A program made the translations under genes and the position numbers. A stretch of 64,000 nt of DNA from Nemertoderma westbladi. Lineage: Eukaryota; Xenacoelomorpha; Nemertodermatida; Nemertodermatidae. Each line of letters opens with the position of its first letter. Position 1 is the stretch's first letter. The DNA lies in NCBI GenBank assembly GCA_032718475.1, contig JAUCBJ010001424.1, positions 1 through 64,000 of the forward strand, in the 5' to 3' direction. The notes beneath the pieces are model-generated. The model saw nothing but the letters and a program-made list of their open reading frames with translations. It was not told where the DNA came from and made no database searches. Below are positions 1 to 13,100 of the stretch, one piece after another.

Positions 1-918
1 GATAATGTAATTGTTTCAAATATATTTACTGTACTGTAGTCCTGAGTAGAAAACCAAGTAACGAGAGTTAAGGTAAGTTAAAAATTAATGCGACTAGCTG
101 ATGTGCTTGTAAATCTATTAAATACTGTATACTTACAGTATGTCAGGTTTGAGGGCCCGATGGCAACGTAGCAATTTTTTGAGCAAGTCGGTTTTTTCAA
201 AAATTTTATAATTATGAAGCTATTGCATTTAAATTATCTCATAGCCCTATTTAAGGATGAGCAATACCTCCTTGGTTGAAGTTCAGTTCTAGGTGCAAGA
301 CTTTAGCAAAATGGACCTACATATGTAGGCTAGGCTATCTTCTATGACAATTTCTGCACAAGACCATTGTTTTTAAAATATTTATGGGGGTTTTCTTTTT
401 TATGTTCGTGCTATATATTTTGGGAATCAAATATTTTGTGATAAACAAAGGGTAGCAGTTACAAAATCGGTTTTACAAAACCAATTCTTACGATTGTAGC
501 CCAAAAGCTGCTAAGCATTTTGGTATATGTTTGATGACAATTTAGTAAAAAATAAAAAGTTGTAGGTAGGGAATTTATGGATGAAAAAAGTCAAAATCGA
601 CAAACTGAGAAAAAGGTCGTTTTACAGAGAGTCATGAATATCGGCAATATTATGTTGTTGCAAAGTTATTTTTTGTGGTGAAAAAATAATCCAATGGGGA
701 AAACGGATGTCACCACGAGAAAGTCATTCCATCAAACTACAAAAACAGAGAGCAAATACAAGATCAAATTTTTTTGAAAATTTTGTAAATTTTCGAAAAT
801 TGGATTTCCGTTGGGGGGCTAACAAGTTGGATCTGATCCAACGTTTTGTTAAATTAAAAACAAATGTGACAAAGATATTCCAATAAATTCGGCAGACTGA
901 CTATATGACTTCACTAAC
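1..918. other. Non-coding stretch, probably a lipoxygenase intron
   Basis: AT-rich DNA with no coding signal that I can support on either strand. The lipoxygenase exon next door ends in a good splice donor at 918/917 on the minus strand, so this stretch should be the following intron. The next catalytic exon was looked for here and not found, so it probably lies before base 1. Confidence 0.5.
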
Positions 919-1104
919 CAAGATGTGCTGAAGATTCATGGTAAGAACAATCAGCCAAGTTGTACCACATCTTAGCTAATATCCAAGTGTAATGGTCGTC
1001 TGTTGGGAGAAATACTGGGTTGGTCTGCGAAGGTTTGGGGTCCAGTTGGATGGCAATTGGCATTAATTGTTGCTCGTGGTTGTGGTAAAATAGGGCCATT
1101 GGGG
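919..1104 (-). CDS. Lipoxygenase exon 8 (iron-ligand exon)
   Basis: Acceptor AG at 1106-1105, donor GTTAGT starting at 918. It encodes residues 315-376: APMALFYHN, PIAIQLD, NPVFLP, WILAKMW, then HESSAHL. The two histidines five residues apart are the first pair of iron ligands in lipoxygenases. The open frame runs to an in-intron TAG just after the donor. Confidence 0.92.
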
Positions 1105-4100
1105 CTATAAATAAATGACTTTGTAAAATTAAAAATGAAAAAGCAGGTGGTTTAAGGCAATATCTATCTATTACAATCTCCCTAAGAACTTAATTTAAAT
1201 ACTAATTTATCATGGATCAATATTGTCATTTTGACTATAGTTTGTCTGAATCAAATTTGAGATAAATTATTGCAAAATATGGCATCATTTTTCTAACATA
1301 TAATATACTTGCCAAGGAAAAGTGAATATTCGGAAAAAAGCTGATCGTTTTCTTATGTATATATTTTATCATAGATTTGGGTAACTATATAATACATAAA
1401 TGTAATAAATAGTTTGATCCCTTATCACTGAACATTTTTGATCTGTTATATAGCTTTGGGTTCTCTAATTATAATTGGTGTTTGAATACTACACATGATA
1501 CAAAACCAGATTAGGCCTACAGCTACAACCTACACAGTAAACAATGAAGTTAAAATGTTTCTATTATCACGGCCACTCTCGTAATTCCATTCCATTAGAA
1601 AGGATTTCAGTTGCTAATCAGAATCTATATTTTACTAACCTGGTAATGGTTTTGAGCAATTTATATTAGCTAATATTCTGAGGTCACAAATATAAAGTTG
1701 TTTATTCTGAATTACTTCATCCAAAGTTTGGTAATCTATCAAGGATTTAACCATCTCTTCCGTAACAGCAAAACTATGAAAATTAACAAACAATATTATT
1801 ATTTGTATAAGGATGTATGCCGGGCATGTCCTATCCTATAATCACCCTAACGGTCTATAATGGATGCACCTCTATTTGGGATAGGTAACCTAGCCCGGGG
1901 GGCACACTTGTTTTAGGAGTTTAGATATGCAACAAAAGGACTGTTGTATTGTCGGAACAGGGGGTCAGGACTATAGCCAAACCATGGCCCTGCAGAGGGT
2001 AATTAACCAACAGATAGCATAGCTAAGCAGACAAGATCAGTGGAAGGTAATCAATCAGATAGGAGCTGCAACCATGAGCGGTTTACCTCTGCAACCAAAA
2101 GATATGAATGAGAATGTCCAATCTCGCTCGACCTAGTAGTAGTAGAACAATTATTAGTACTAGTAGAATAATTAATACAAAACTTTTCATTACGATTTGT
2201 TACTTTTGAGAAATTGTGCTGCCTAATTAATTAAATAAATTGAATACATTACTTGTGTATTAAAACAATAATATAACTCACTCTTTTGGAATTTCTTTGC
2301 AGAGTTGTATGAGACCGGGATTGGCACCCGCCACACGTTGGTTGCCAAACCATTCATCCTCCTGCCAATGCGCCATGCCCTGTAAAAAATAACAATATAT
2401 ATTTACAACTGTTGCCAGTGAATGAGCATGCTTATATATACTTTTGTTACTACGTCAACAAAATTAATAGTCGAGAGGCAGACAATAAAACACCACTGTT
2501 GTTACTACATAATTTTACTTAAATATCTAGAAAGTATTTTCATATTACATAATTACAATTGTTGATTTCATTAAAAAAAGCTAAAACCCATTATTTTATT
2601 ACTAGTCATTTTCTGAGATGATATCAAGAAAGTAATTACACGATTTACATAAATCTCCATTGAAAAGCATTACTTTAAAGGATAACACCTAGACAGGGTA
2701 ATCATGGGCGAATTTAATCCAGGGAGGAAAGCTACTCCAGGATAATTCACTACCTACTTTATATCACAACCAGAACTTTTTTAAATTTGTTGTGTTGGAA
2801 TTATATTTATTTTAGTTCTCACTTAGAATAGAAATATTATATGCCTACTTACCGGTGGTTCATATAATTGCATTTGGTAGATCTTCGTCAGATTATCCAG
2901 ATTAGTAAACCTTCCAGTCATAGTCCCAATCCATTTGGTTTGAATGATAAGATTGGCTTTTAGTCCGAGTAAATCATACTGAGTATAATATAGATGAAAT
3001 GAATAATAATTATAAAGAGAATTTCACTCAATTGAATCGAATGGGAGAATCTTTTAGGCTCATTAAGCCAAGGAATGACTGTTCACCAGGTTTACTGGAA
3101 AAACAGCCACTGGAATAACAGCCAATGTCAAAATGAATCAAAACTGGAATAACAGCCACTGCCACTTATGCTGGAAAAACAGCCACTGCCAATTATGCTG
3201 GAAAAACAGCCACTGCCAATTATGCTGGAAAAACAGCCACTGTCGTTTATGCTGGAAAAACAGCCACTTTGATTAGCTCTCACAAAACAGTTATTATCAT
3301 TATAAACAGCTCATTATTCATTATTACCATTCATCATAATAGTATTCATTATTGAACAGCTACCATTATTAATATTACTGTATATTCCGTATATTCCGAA
3401 TAACTGCATATTCCGAAAAGCCAAACAGTTTTAAGAATAAGACCAACTATTATTAGTTTTAAATCCATGTTAATTGCATTTACAGTTACAGTTTGCAATA
3501 CCCAGTACTGCATTTCAGTTACAAAGCAATATTGAGAGGGTTACTGAATAGAACGGACATTTGGCGGCAGAAATCCAGGGCAATGAAATCAGGCACATCA
3601 GCATAGCGCTGCGTGAGGACAGTAATCGCACGATTGATTTTTTCGTATTTCGCATTCCGGCGATTCACCTGCTGTCCTTGTTGAATCTGCTGCAACTCCG
3701 TCTCCACCCGGCCTTGCTCCAGACGAATAAATGAAAGAAACTCATAGGAATTTGGATGATTCTTTGCGATAGCCTTGGTCATAGCAGAATGCCATCCTTC
3801 TACATTATTGTTTGTGCGCCGTCTGCGGCCATGCATACGTGCATACTCATTGTTTAGCCACTGACCTTCGAAATACTGGAACAGTTGGTCGAATATGATG
3901 GGCAGAGCAAACTCGATGAGTTGCTGAAAGCCAGCGTCAATGTCTTGTGGTGGCAGAAAGACAACGGCCATCAAGCAGCGAACAACCAAACGAACAGGTA
4001 CATTCTGGTCGGGGTCGGCATATGCGACTGCCAAACCGAGTTCCTGTATCTTACGGTAAATAGCCTGACACATATGGAAGTGGCATCCGCAGATTTGGGA

Positions 4101-7100
4101 AGCTGGTAACTCTGCAAGCAGAGCAGGAATAAGTCCAGTTTCAAAGTCAATTGATATTCTCGCTGGATTGAACTGCAGTTGTATTTCTGCTGCATGATCT
4201 TTTAGAATGCGTAAAATTCTGACGTATGATTTGCGATCCTTGTGCATCATGAGAATGTACACCATCGGCTGGCACCTGTCACCATTAAACGCATGAATAG
4301 TGAACAGTTGCTGCCACAACTCAGGAACGATTTTAAATGTTCCGTCCATAGCTACATCTGTGGCCGCGCACAAACGACGGAAACACCCATCGGTCATGTA
4401 AATCACAATATCAGCAGTATCGCTACAGTAGAAAAGGAACTGATGTCCAGAGATTGTGCGTCGAAGCTGGTCAGGGAAGGATTCGGGATCATCGGGAGGT
4501 TTGTTGATCGCAGTTGCAAACTCTTCCAATGTCTGAGGAACGTGAGGAAACTGACTCTTTCTAGCTTTGTACAAACTTGATTCCATGCGACGCAAAGCAG
4601 GAAGCTGCCCAGCAGCCACTGGATTAGCCGATAATACATCTGCGTTTTCACGGTAAATAGCAGGCATTGGCCGAAAAGTCTTCTTTGCTTGATCTTTTAT
4701 TACACATCGCGTTTTTTCAACTAATCGACGCTCGGGTTGAGGCGCACAGTTTTCGCCGTGCTCACTCCGAATTTCGCGATAATTGTTCTGATCGTCAGTC
4801 CACAATCGACCCTTGCAACCGGTTTGGCGACAACGCCAAGATTTGTTCAATGACACAGGATTCACAGGAGCACTAGGATTGCACAAACGGTATGAATATC
4901 CGTTATGCTCGAAACACTCCTTTTCTTTGTTAGTTTTGTACGTGGTCATCTTGAATACAGTATAGATTGTACGAATACGGGTACTGCTAGCAGTAATGCA
5001 TAATGTGCAGAGGCGGCCTAGACAGAGCAGGTACTGTACTGCTGTAGGTAAGTACCATTATTTAGGACGCCTTGGTCAGCACACAATACTACATTTTACA
5101 TATATTTTATTAGGAACCGGAGGTTACTTTCTGTAAAAATTTGTTGTAATAGTAATTATATTTCAAGCAAAATAGCTTAAAAACGGCTCTAAAGATTTCG
5201 TTAATATATATTATACTGTAGTAGGTACAGTAGTAGCAACAGTGGCATCAAGTATACAGTAGCTACTGTAAACCCTGTTACAGATAATAATTAATGAACA
5301 CACATAATTATATGAGCGGTAATTTTGAATGGCTGTTTTTCCAGCAAACCCACTGGCTGTTTTTCCAGTGGCTGTTATTCCAGTTTTCACAGTGGCTGTT
5401 TTTCCAGCAAAATTAAACAACTTTGTAACTTTGACTGGCTGTTTTTCCAGCAAACCCAGTGGCTGTTTTTCCAGTGGCTGTTATTCCAGTTTACCGTTCA
5501 CCACCATGGGTGATCTTCCACAGTAAACCCTTCCACTCAATTTCAATCAATTGAATGATGTATAAACACTATAACAATAATAAATTCTCAAAATTTATCA
5601 AACATTTCAGCTGAAAAATGGTTAAGTATCATTCATTCCCAAGATTTAAAGTCTTATTTCATGCAAAGCAAAGAAATAATGTTAATGGAGAAATTCGCAT
5701 TAATAAGGCATTATCCTTAGCTTCCTAAATGAGGATAATGTGGAAGACTAGACATTCGGGGTAAAAGTCCTATAATTAGTTTATGTATAGGTAATTTCTA
5801 TATAGCTTTCAAACATAGTCTTCTTAGTCCCAAATCACTGTGTTTGCATTTAAAACATCACACACATTGTGGTTGTTTTGGAAATTATAATCTATAATAC
5901 TTACCTTGTATCCCGAGGAGAACTTCTCATCTATTGGTAGAGTTTTCACCCCTACTGGTACCCCTACGCTTCGTTGGGAATATTGATAAGTTTGTTTCCT
6001 GTGAAGTAATTCCATGCTCCGTTGTGCTTTAAACTCATCATCTAATAATTTCACAATTTTAATTAATTCATATGTATCTAAATATATCTAAATGTATCTT
6101 CACGGATCTGGCATGAGGTACAATGAATAGGCCCCTGCATAGGTTGTTTCCCAGTGCCCACGAAAACGTATATGGTGGTTAAACCTGGCTTAAAAACAAC
6201 CACTGAGCAGCTAATACAGGGCATAGAGATCCACATGGTGTTGGGGCACAGATACCTTGGAGGGTATATTGGAACAGAGGAGGGGCGCAGATTGCGCAGC
6301 AGGTCAGCGGGTGGGTTAAGAAGATTATAGATAAACTCTCTGAGGTTGCAAAAACTTACCACCTGACAACCCACACAGCAATGTGTGGGCAGTGCCTGCA
6401 GTCGGAGTGGGACTATGTACAGCATGTGGTTCGGTCTGAAGAGGAAGATTTCACACAATTGCACTACATCCTAGCTCTCATTGGTATGCCTCTGGATGAA
6501 GCAGACAATGATAGGATGCTCCTGCCAACTTGACATGGTGGGGTGGTATTGGGCTGAGGGACCTGATGACAAGGCAAGCCCCAGCATTAAGTTCATCTAC
6601 AAAAGGAACTTCAGTTCTGAAGGAAGCACTTCTAATTGGCACTACCTTATGAGTCGCAGACCATAATGCCTGTATGGTTGAAGCTTCCAGGGAATTCCAC
6701 ACTACCCTGGAAGCCACCTACAAGGCTAAACAGTGGGATGCCCAAAGAGCAGTGCCCCCCAACCACCGCAGAACTGTAGTCCACACCGCACCTTCTCGGG
6801 TGGAACCGGATGTTGGCTGACAGCTCAGTCGTCGCCCCAGGACACCCTCACACGCCCCTCATTGGAATGTGAGGGTTGTGGTGAACAATTCACCACAGCC
6901 CATGCACTGTGCTGCAAGTCAGGGGGATTAGTTACAAGGCGACATGACGAGGTGCAGGAGGTTTTCGTGAACTTGCTTATAGCTGCAATGTGCAGAGGGA
7001 TGTGACCCTGTTGCAAGGGTGTCTCAACAGCCTGGGCAGGAGAGTGAGGGCTGACTTGGTGATGTGGAGGGTTTGGGAATTCCAGAGGGTGGCGTCGTTC

Positions 7101-10100
7101 AACATTGTGCTTGTCTACACAGTCAACCCCTCATATTTCCGGGCCAACCATTCTGATGTGGAGGGTATGGGAATTCCAGAGGGTGGCGTCGTTCAACATT
7201 GTGCTTGTCTACACAGACAACCCCTCATATTCCCGGGCCAACCATTCCACTGAGTCCCTACTAGACCAGCGTGCCCAGTAGAAGAAGTGACATTACCAAC
7301 GGGTGCTCAATTTCACTGCGCTGGTGGGGAGTGGGAACCACAAATGGCATCTGGTGTCAGGAAGCTGTGGAGCTCATACGACTCATTGCCAAAACCCTCC
7401 ACCAGCATAGTGAAGGGGTATCAGACCAGGGGCTGGCTGGGGCGCTGGGTTGGGTAAAGAGGAGGCTTCTCCTACAAGCCAACTCGCTCTGCCTCCGGGG
7501 AGGTAGTTGTCCATGGAGGGGTGTCGGATTTGTGGACTATTGCGTGGGGGACAGCAGGAATATTAGAAGTTTGGGGAGTAAACATCCACAACAACAAATA
7601 CCGTTGCAACTTCTAAAACAACTCTAAATAAACATTAATTAAAAAGTTTGAAATTTTTAAATTACATTCTTAATTATGTAATTTTGGTAAAAAATATGTA
7701 AATAAATTTATTATATTTTTACCACATGTTGCATTATTTTTAGTTATAGTTATATTATAGTTATTTTATATTTTATATATTATAGTTATAGTATATTTAT
7801 TAAATAGAATAAATATATCTTTCTCTAAAATAATTATGAATTTATCTATCTCTGAATAGGATTAACTCTGGATTGAAAAAAAAGTTTTCACCTTCTTTTT
7901 AAACTATGGCCTCTATGCGAGATGCAGAGTAATAGGTGTTTGATTTCAGCACTAATTATACCATAAGATAGATAGATTTATTTATACATTTTGTCATAAC
8001 AACAACGTTATTAAGGCTATGATTAGCAGTGAAACATGTGAATTAAAACATAAATAGTGTAGAAGAGGAATATTTTTTTTCTAGTATATTTCAAAGGAAA
8101 TATTTTGCTTACAAAAGTAAAATACCAAGTTAATTAAAATGTTTTGCTTAAAATTGAAACAATTTTCAAGTGAAAATTTATTAAGTGTTCCATTTCAATT
8201 TCTGAATTTCACCTACTTTCTTGTGTGAAATATAGGCATAACAGGCATATACACTACATGGAGCATACACCACCTGGTTTCAAATTTCAGAAATTTGGTT
8301 TTTATTGCATCTAGAGTATAATTTAATGGGGATTTCAAATCTGAAAACGGCTTAGAGAGATGTCTTTTAGTTCTTGAGTTATGTCTGCCATCTGTATATC
8401 AAAATGTAAGACAGACAGACAGACAACCGACAGACGGACAGACAACATTCCTCCAAATATTAAAACTGACATCGGAAATTAAATTAGCAACCCCGAAAAC
8501 CCCCATAAATATAATTTTAACTATTACTTTTTAGCTTTTACTATTAACCAACTAGACCATGTACAGCGTGTACGTATTGCGCGGGAAGGTATGAGCTTTG
8601 AAGGCAATTATCTCAGAATGAAATTTATCACAGGAAAAATACTACTCCTCCATTTCTTAACCGTTTTTTGCAATTTTTGCTTTATATGAAATGTAATTTC
8701 ATAAGCTTCAATAAATTTTGAGACGTTTTCTTGATTTCATAATATTTCCCCATTATTTTAATTAAAATTTATAAAAACACATGGAATTTTCATTTTTTTT
8801 TTTAATTTTGAAAGTTTGTTTTACAAAATTGCTTATTATCAGAAATAGAAATTGATAATTCAAAAAGTCCCCGTGGACGACCGGCTATAACATAGATCAG
8901 CTTGAAAGTGATACTGAACTTGAGAGAAACGAAATTGCGACAACTATGGACATTTCCACTGTCCGAGTTCACTCGACCTAGTAGTAGTAGTAGTAGGCTG
9001 CAAACATATTGCACATTGCAGTGTAATAGACCGCCGCTATGCAATGCAATGTTATACCAACCTTGAGGAAGAAGACTGTCGTATTCCTTTAAAGTCACAC
9101 TTTTATTCCTTGTTATCCATCTATGGACAGGGAACACATACAGATGATTCTCTCCACCCCTCAATATCGCCACTTTGTTACAGAACCAGTCGTCCTTGCT
9201 GTTTCCCAGTTTCAATGTTATGTACTGCATTGTTCCGAATTCAAGATCGATGTCTTTTATGTCAAATCTACAATACAAATTCAAAACTAAGGGCATCATG
9301 ACCCGTAAGTATAATAGTACAAAATTATAATGAAACCATGACACCGTCACGGTTAACACGTTCATGGGGCATTCGCGCAGCACGAGGATGAGTTATGAGA
9401 ACCAAATTAAAATTGAGCGATTTTATCACAAATTCAGTATTTAATAAATTTAATAAAACCGCCAATAAATGAAAGAAGAGGGCTTCAACCAACCTCGTAA
9501 TGTGCACCCCAGCCCAAAGGCGCACAGAGGATTGTTGACAGAGAGGTATTGACAGGAGAATTTGTGTTTTAAAAGTAATATATTTTCATATAATATACGC
9601 CTCAAAACAGCTTTAACAGGCTTTATATAACGTAGTGTTATATGCATCACTGCTTGCAGTTTCAAAAGACATTTGATCGATAAAGGACCAATTCGATTGA
9701 AACCATTTAAACATTAAGACTTCTGGAGCAAAGGAAGGGCCCATGCAAACATCAAAAGCAAAACCTACAACGAGCTCAAATATGTGATGATGACATGCGA
9801 GTGCCAGCAAGTTTCTACCCAGAAGACTTTGCAAGATTACACTACACATGCTCCTGCATTGGAGCCAGTGTTTACACTGGTGGTATCAAAACACATCGCT
9901 TGGTCACAGTTTGTCAGATTCCAACTTTCTCAAACCATATAAACTGATTGTGCTTCAAATTCACCAGTTCCTGATGGTAATTTTGGAACTGCTAGTAGTT
10001 GCGATATATCTTTACCAGTAACAATAAATGGCAAACGATCCACAATGTCATTACCAGTACGGTCTGGCAACATCTTACCATGCCAATAGACAACTAACTA

Positions 10101-13100
10101 ATGGCACTTTCGGAATAAATGAATTCTTAATAGAATTGGCAGTATTCTTCCTATTTTCTTGTCACTTTAGCCTGCCTGATTGTGGTAGGAATTAATTTCA
10201 ATTTAGTCACATCTGCTCCAAGACACTTAGCAGTTTCAGTTATATTCATATTTGCACAGCGATTTGAAACTGATGTGCGATCTAGAACTGCGGATAGCTC
10301 ATGAGTAATTACTTGTTTTGTATCTCTCTTTTTATATGTTGATGAGGTGGGTGTGACAGGACTGTAACTGCAACCTGGTTCATCATAGCTAACACCAATA
10401 GTTACTCCTAACTCGGCATCTTCGGTAATGGTAATGTCTAATGCTGATTCCATCTGATCAGTATCGGATTCACTGCTGCTTTCCAGTATCACATATTTAT
10501 CAATATGTTGAGAAACATCTGATTGTGATTTCCTTTTTAAATTTTGTTGCTGCTGTAATTTTAATTCTTATTCGTTTCTCTTTATTATATAATATCATAT
10601 CAACAGACGCTATTGATCCCTTTCTTCCTTTTCTCATTGTGCACCTAAAAATCGTTTATCCTCTTCGTCTATTACCATCACCATAGCATCTGCATGGGCT
10701 ACATCAAACAAATCTTCCATAGTATCATTTAACTCTTTCTCATTCTTTATTTGAGTATTCGTTTTTTTGGTTTTTCTTCTTTTTCAATTCTTGCCATTGT
10801 GAATGTAGTTTCTCCAGTTTTTTTATACTATCTTGAACATGCTTATTCGGTATTCTGGCTTTCTCCAAAAATTTAGCAACATATTTTATTGTCTGCGTTA
10901 TACTGTCTAATTGTAAGTCCGTCATCGCAATGAAAATATAACATATTCCGAGACAGGGGGGGGGGGGGGGGGGAAACTCGACGCAAAACCCACTTTGGCG
11001 AATTAATATCCCGCCTCAATGTTAAATTCTCAATTTAGGGAAAGGAGCAGGTTACAGTGGTTACAGTTATTTTAACCAAAACAATAAACTAAACACAATA
11101 GAACAGGTTACAGTTTTATTTTTGAGAGTAATCAGCTGTTATTTGCGTCGAATTTCCCATGGAGAGGGATGGATTTTTATTGCATCCAGTTTCCCCCTCT
11201 ATCTGCATATTCCGCAACACTTGTCCATTTGATGGTAACTTACTTCCAAGTAGTTCTGGCTCGGTCTGTCCCAGTAAATAAATCTGACTCGGAGAACGTA
11301 ATTGGTGACCCATTCATAAAAAGTGTCAAATGATATGTTCAGTGTAAAACGAGCTGTACAAACTTAATAATTATACAGTAGTCTGAAAAGTGAAAATCCG
11401 CAAATTGACACAACACAATTATTCTGATTACTCCATCCGGAGTTGCGCTGTGGTCATTTTACTTTGAAACTGCCACAGTTTTACTCGTTTACCTAACCCT
11501 AAACACAATGGAATTTATTTATGATTAGTATAATTCATTAGAATTCAGCAATTATTAGAGCACTGTACCGGTACGAAATCCAGTAATCTACACCAAATTT
11601 TAATGGTCTAACAGGCCTATCCTATACTAAAGTATGGAAAATACTACTGCTACCGGTCTGGTACCTACTGTTTTCATGGCTTCGACATCAATTGACATCA
11701 AACTGAAACTTTTTCCCTTCAACAGATTATTACAACCACCCTCTGCTACGAAAAAAATATATTCAGTCAATTACTTTCCGATGCAAACTTTTTATCGCTT
11801 AACCGCTTAAGCGCTAATAGTGTAAAACTTCAAACTCATTGAGCGACCTTAAAATACTGCTCAATTGAGTTGATTTTTTACCCAGGGGATTTTTTCACTA
11901 AATGGAACATATTTGAAGGGTCAGAGAATTAAAATTCAGACCCTTCAAAATAAGATATTAGATACTATACAATTTATCTGTGAATGTAGTTTTAATTTTA
12001 ACACGTAGCCTAGCTAATGTCGCCTCTGTTGTGGTTAAATTCAAAATATTATAATTTGGCAAATATTATTAATATTGCTTAATTTCAATAATACTAACTA
12101 TGTTAGGTGACCTAACTTTGAGTAAACTGGCCTTCATGAATATTTTAAAGCATTACTTATATTTCACTTAATAATGCCTACATTTCGGTGGGTAGGATTT
12201 TCACTTTTCCCTGGAATGTTCGAATTCTCATAATCAACATAATACATAAATTTCATAATGTAAAGTATACATCATATTTATTTTGCTGTAATCCGGTTCA
12301 AGAAGTGGGGGGTAAACCAAAACTAAATTATATTTATTCGTACTACTCAAAAGAAGTCTATAAGAAGGTATTGCGGCGGATTATTACCCGTTTTCCTAAA
12401 CTACATGGATTGTACTTAGCAACAAAGTAACTACCTACTGGTGGTGGTAGGGTTTCACCAAATTTGGTGCAAAGAAACTTTCAATGACTATCGATTGTCT
12501 GAACAATGCATTTCTACTAAAGTTACAAGTTCAGTTACTAATGCATTTGTACTATCATTTAATAATTTTAAGATCAATTTGGATGGTACAATACTACTGT
12601 TGGAAGCTTATTAACACAACTTCTCTACTACACGGGTTTATGTAACTTTGCCCATCACATTTGTCGAACTCAAACATTTGTACCCAAACGTTTTTAAAAT
12701 ATAACAAATAAAAAATCAATTAATTAAATCTAAAATCAATACAATAGTAGTTGACGTGTACGTAACAATTTACGTGGAATTTACAAGACTAAATAAATTT
12801 TAAAAGAGATTTTGTTCGAATTACTGTATTTGCTCGTGTTTTATGCTAGACTGAACTGGTGAATGTGCCATTGAAGCAAAAAAGCAAAGCTTTTTAGCAG
12901 TTAGTTTGGGATTAAAGAATTATCTTGTTTTTAAATATTTATTTCAAAACGAGTTGTACTGATGGAAAGCTTGTCACGCAAGGATTCCAAATATGTGTGG
13001 AATAGCTGAGTTACAGGTTTTCGAAAGTTGCTTAATTTTGTACTGGCTGGAGGTCACTTTATTATATTTAATCAATATACCCAACCCATAGTTATGGAAC

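Larger units (their letters stand above)
3089..5495 (-). mobile_element. Complete MULE (Mutator-like) DNA transposon
   Basis: A 2407-bp element in a lipoxygenase intron. It starts GGTTTACTGG on the left. The right end read in reverse starts GGTAAACTGG. Both ends continue as tandem copies of CTGGAAAAACAGCCACT or its CTGGAATAACAGCC variant. The 8-bp direct repeat GTTCACCA flanks it on both sides. Inside is one uninterrupted 476-codon transposase gene. Intact ORF, near-matching ends and a perfect target duplication point to recent insertion and possible activity. The intron splice sites are well clear of it. Confidence 0.8.

Noticed and set aside
3885-4876. Plus- and minus-strand ORFs inside the MULE transposase
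   Set aside because: Shadows of the 476-residue transposase frame.
5211-5526. Three short ORFs with repeated CFSS or AVFP motifs
   Set aside because: They read through the tandem repeats of the MULE right arm and are not genes.
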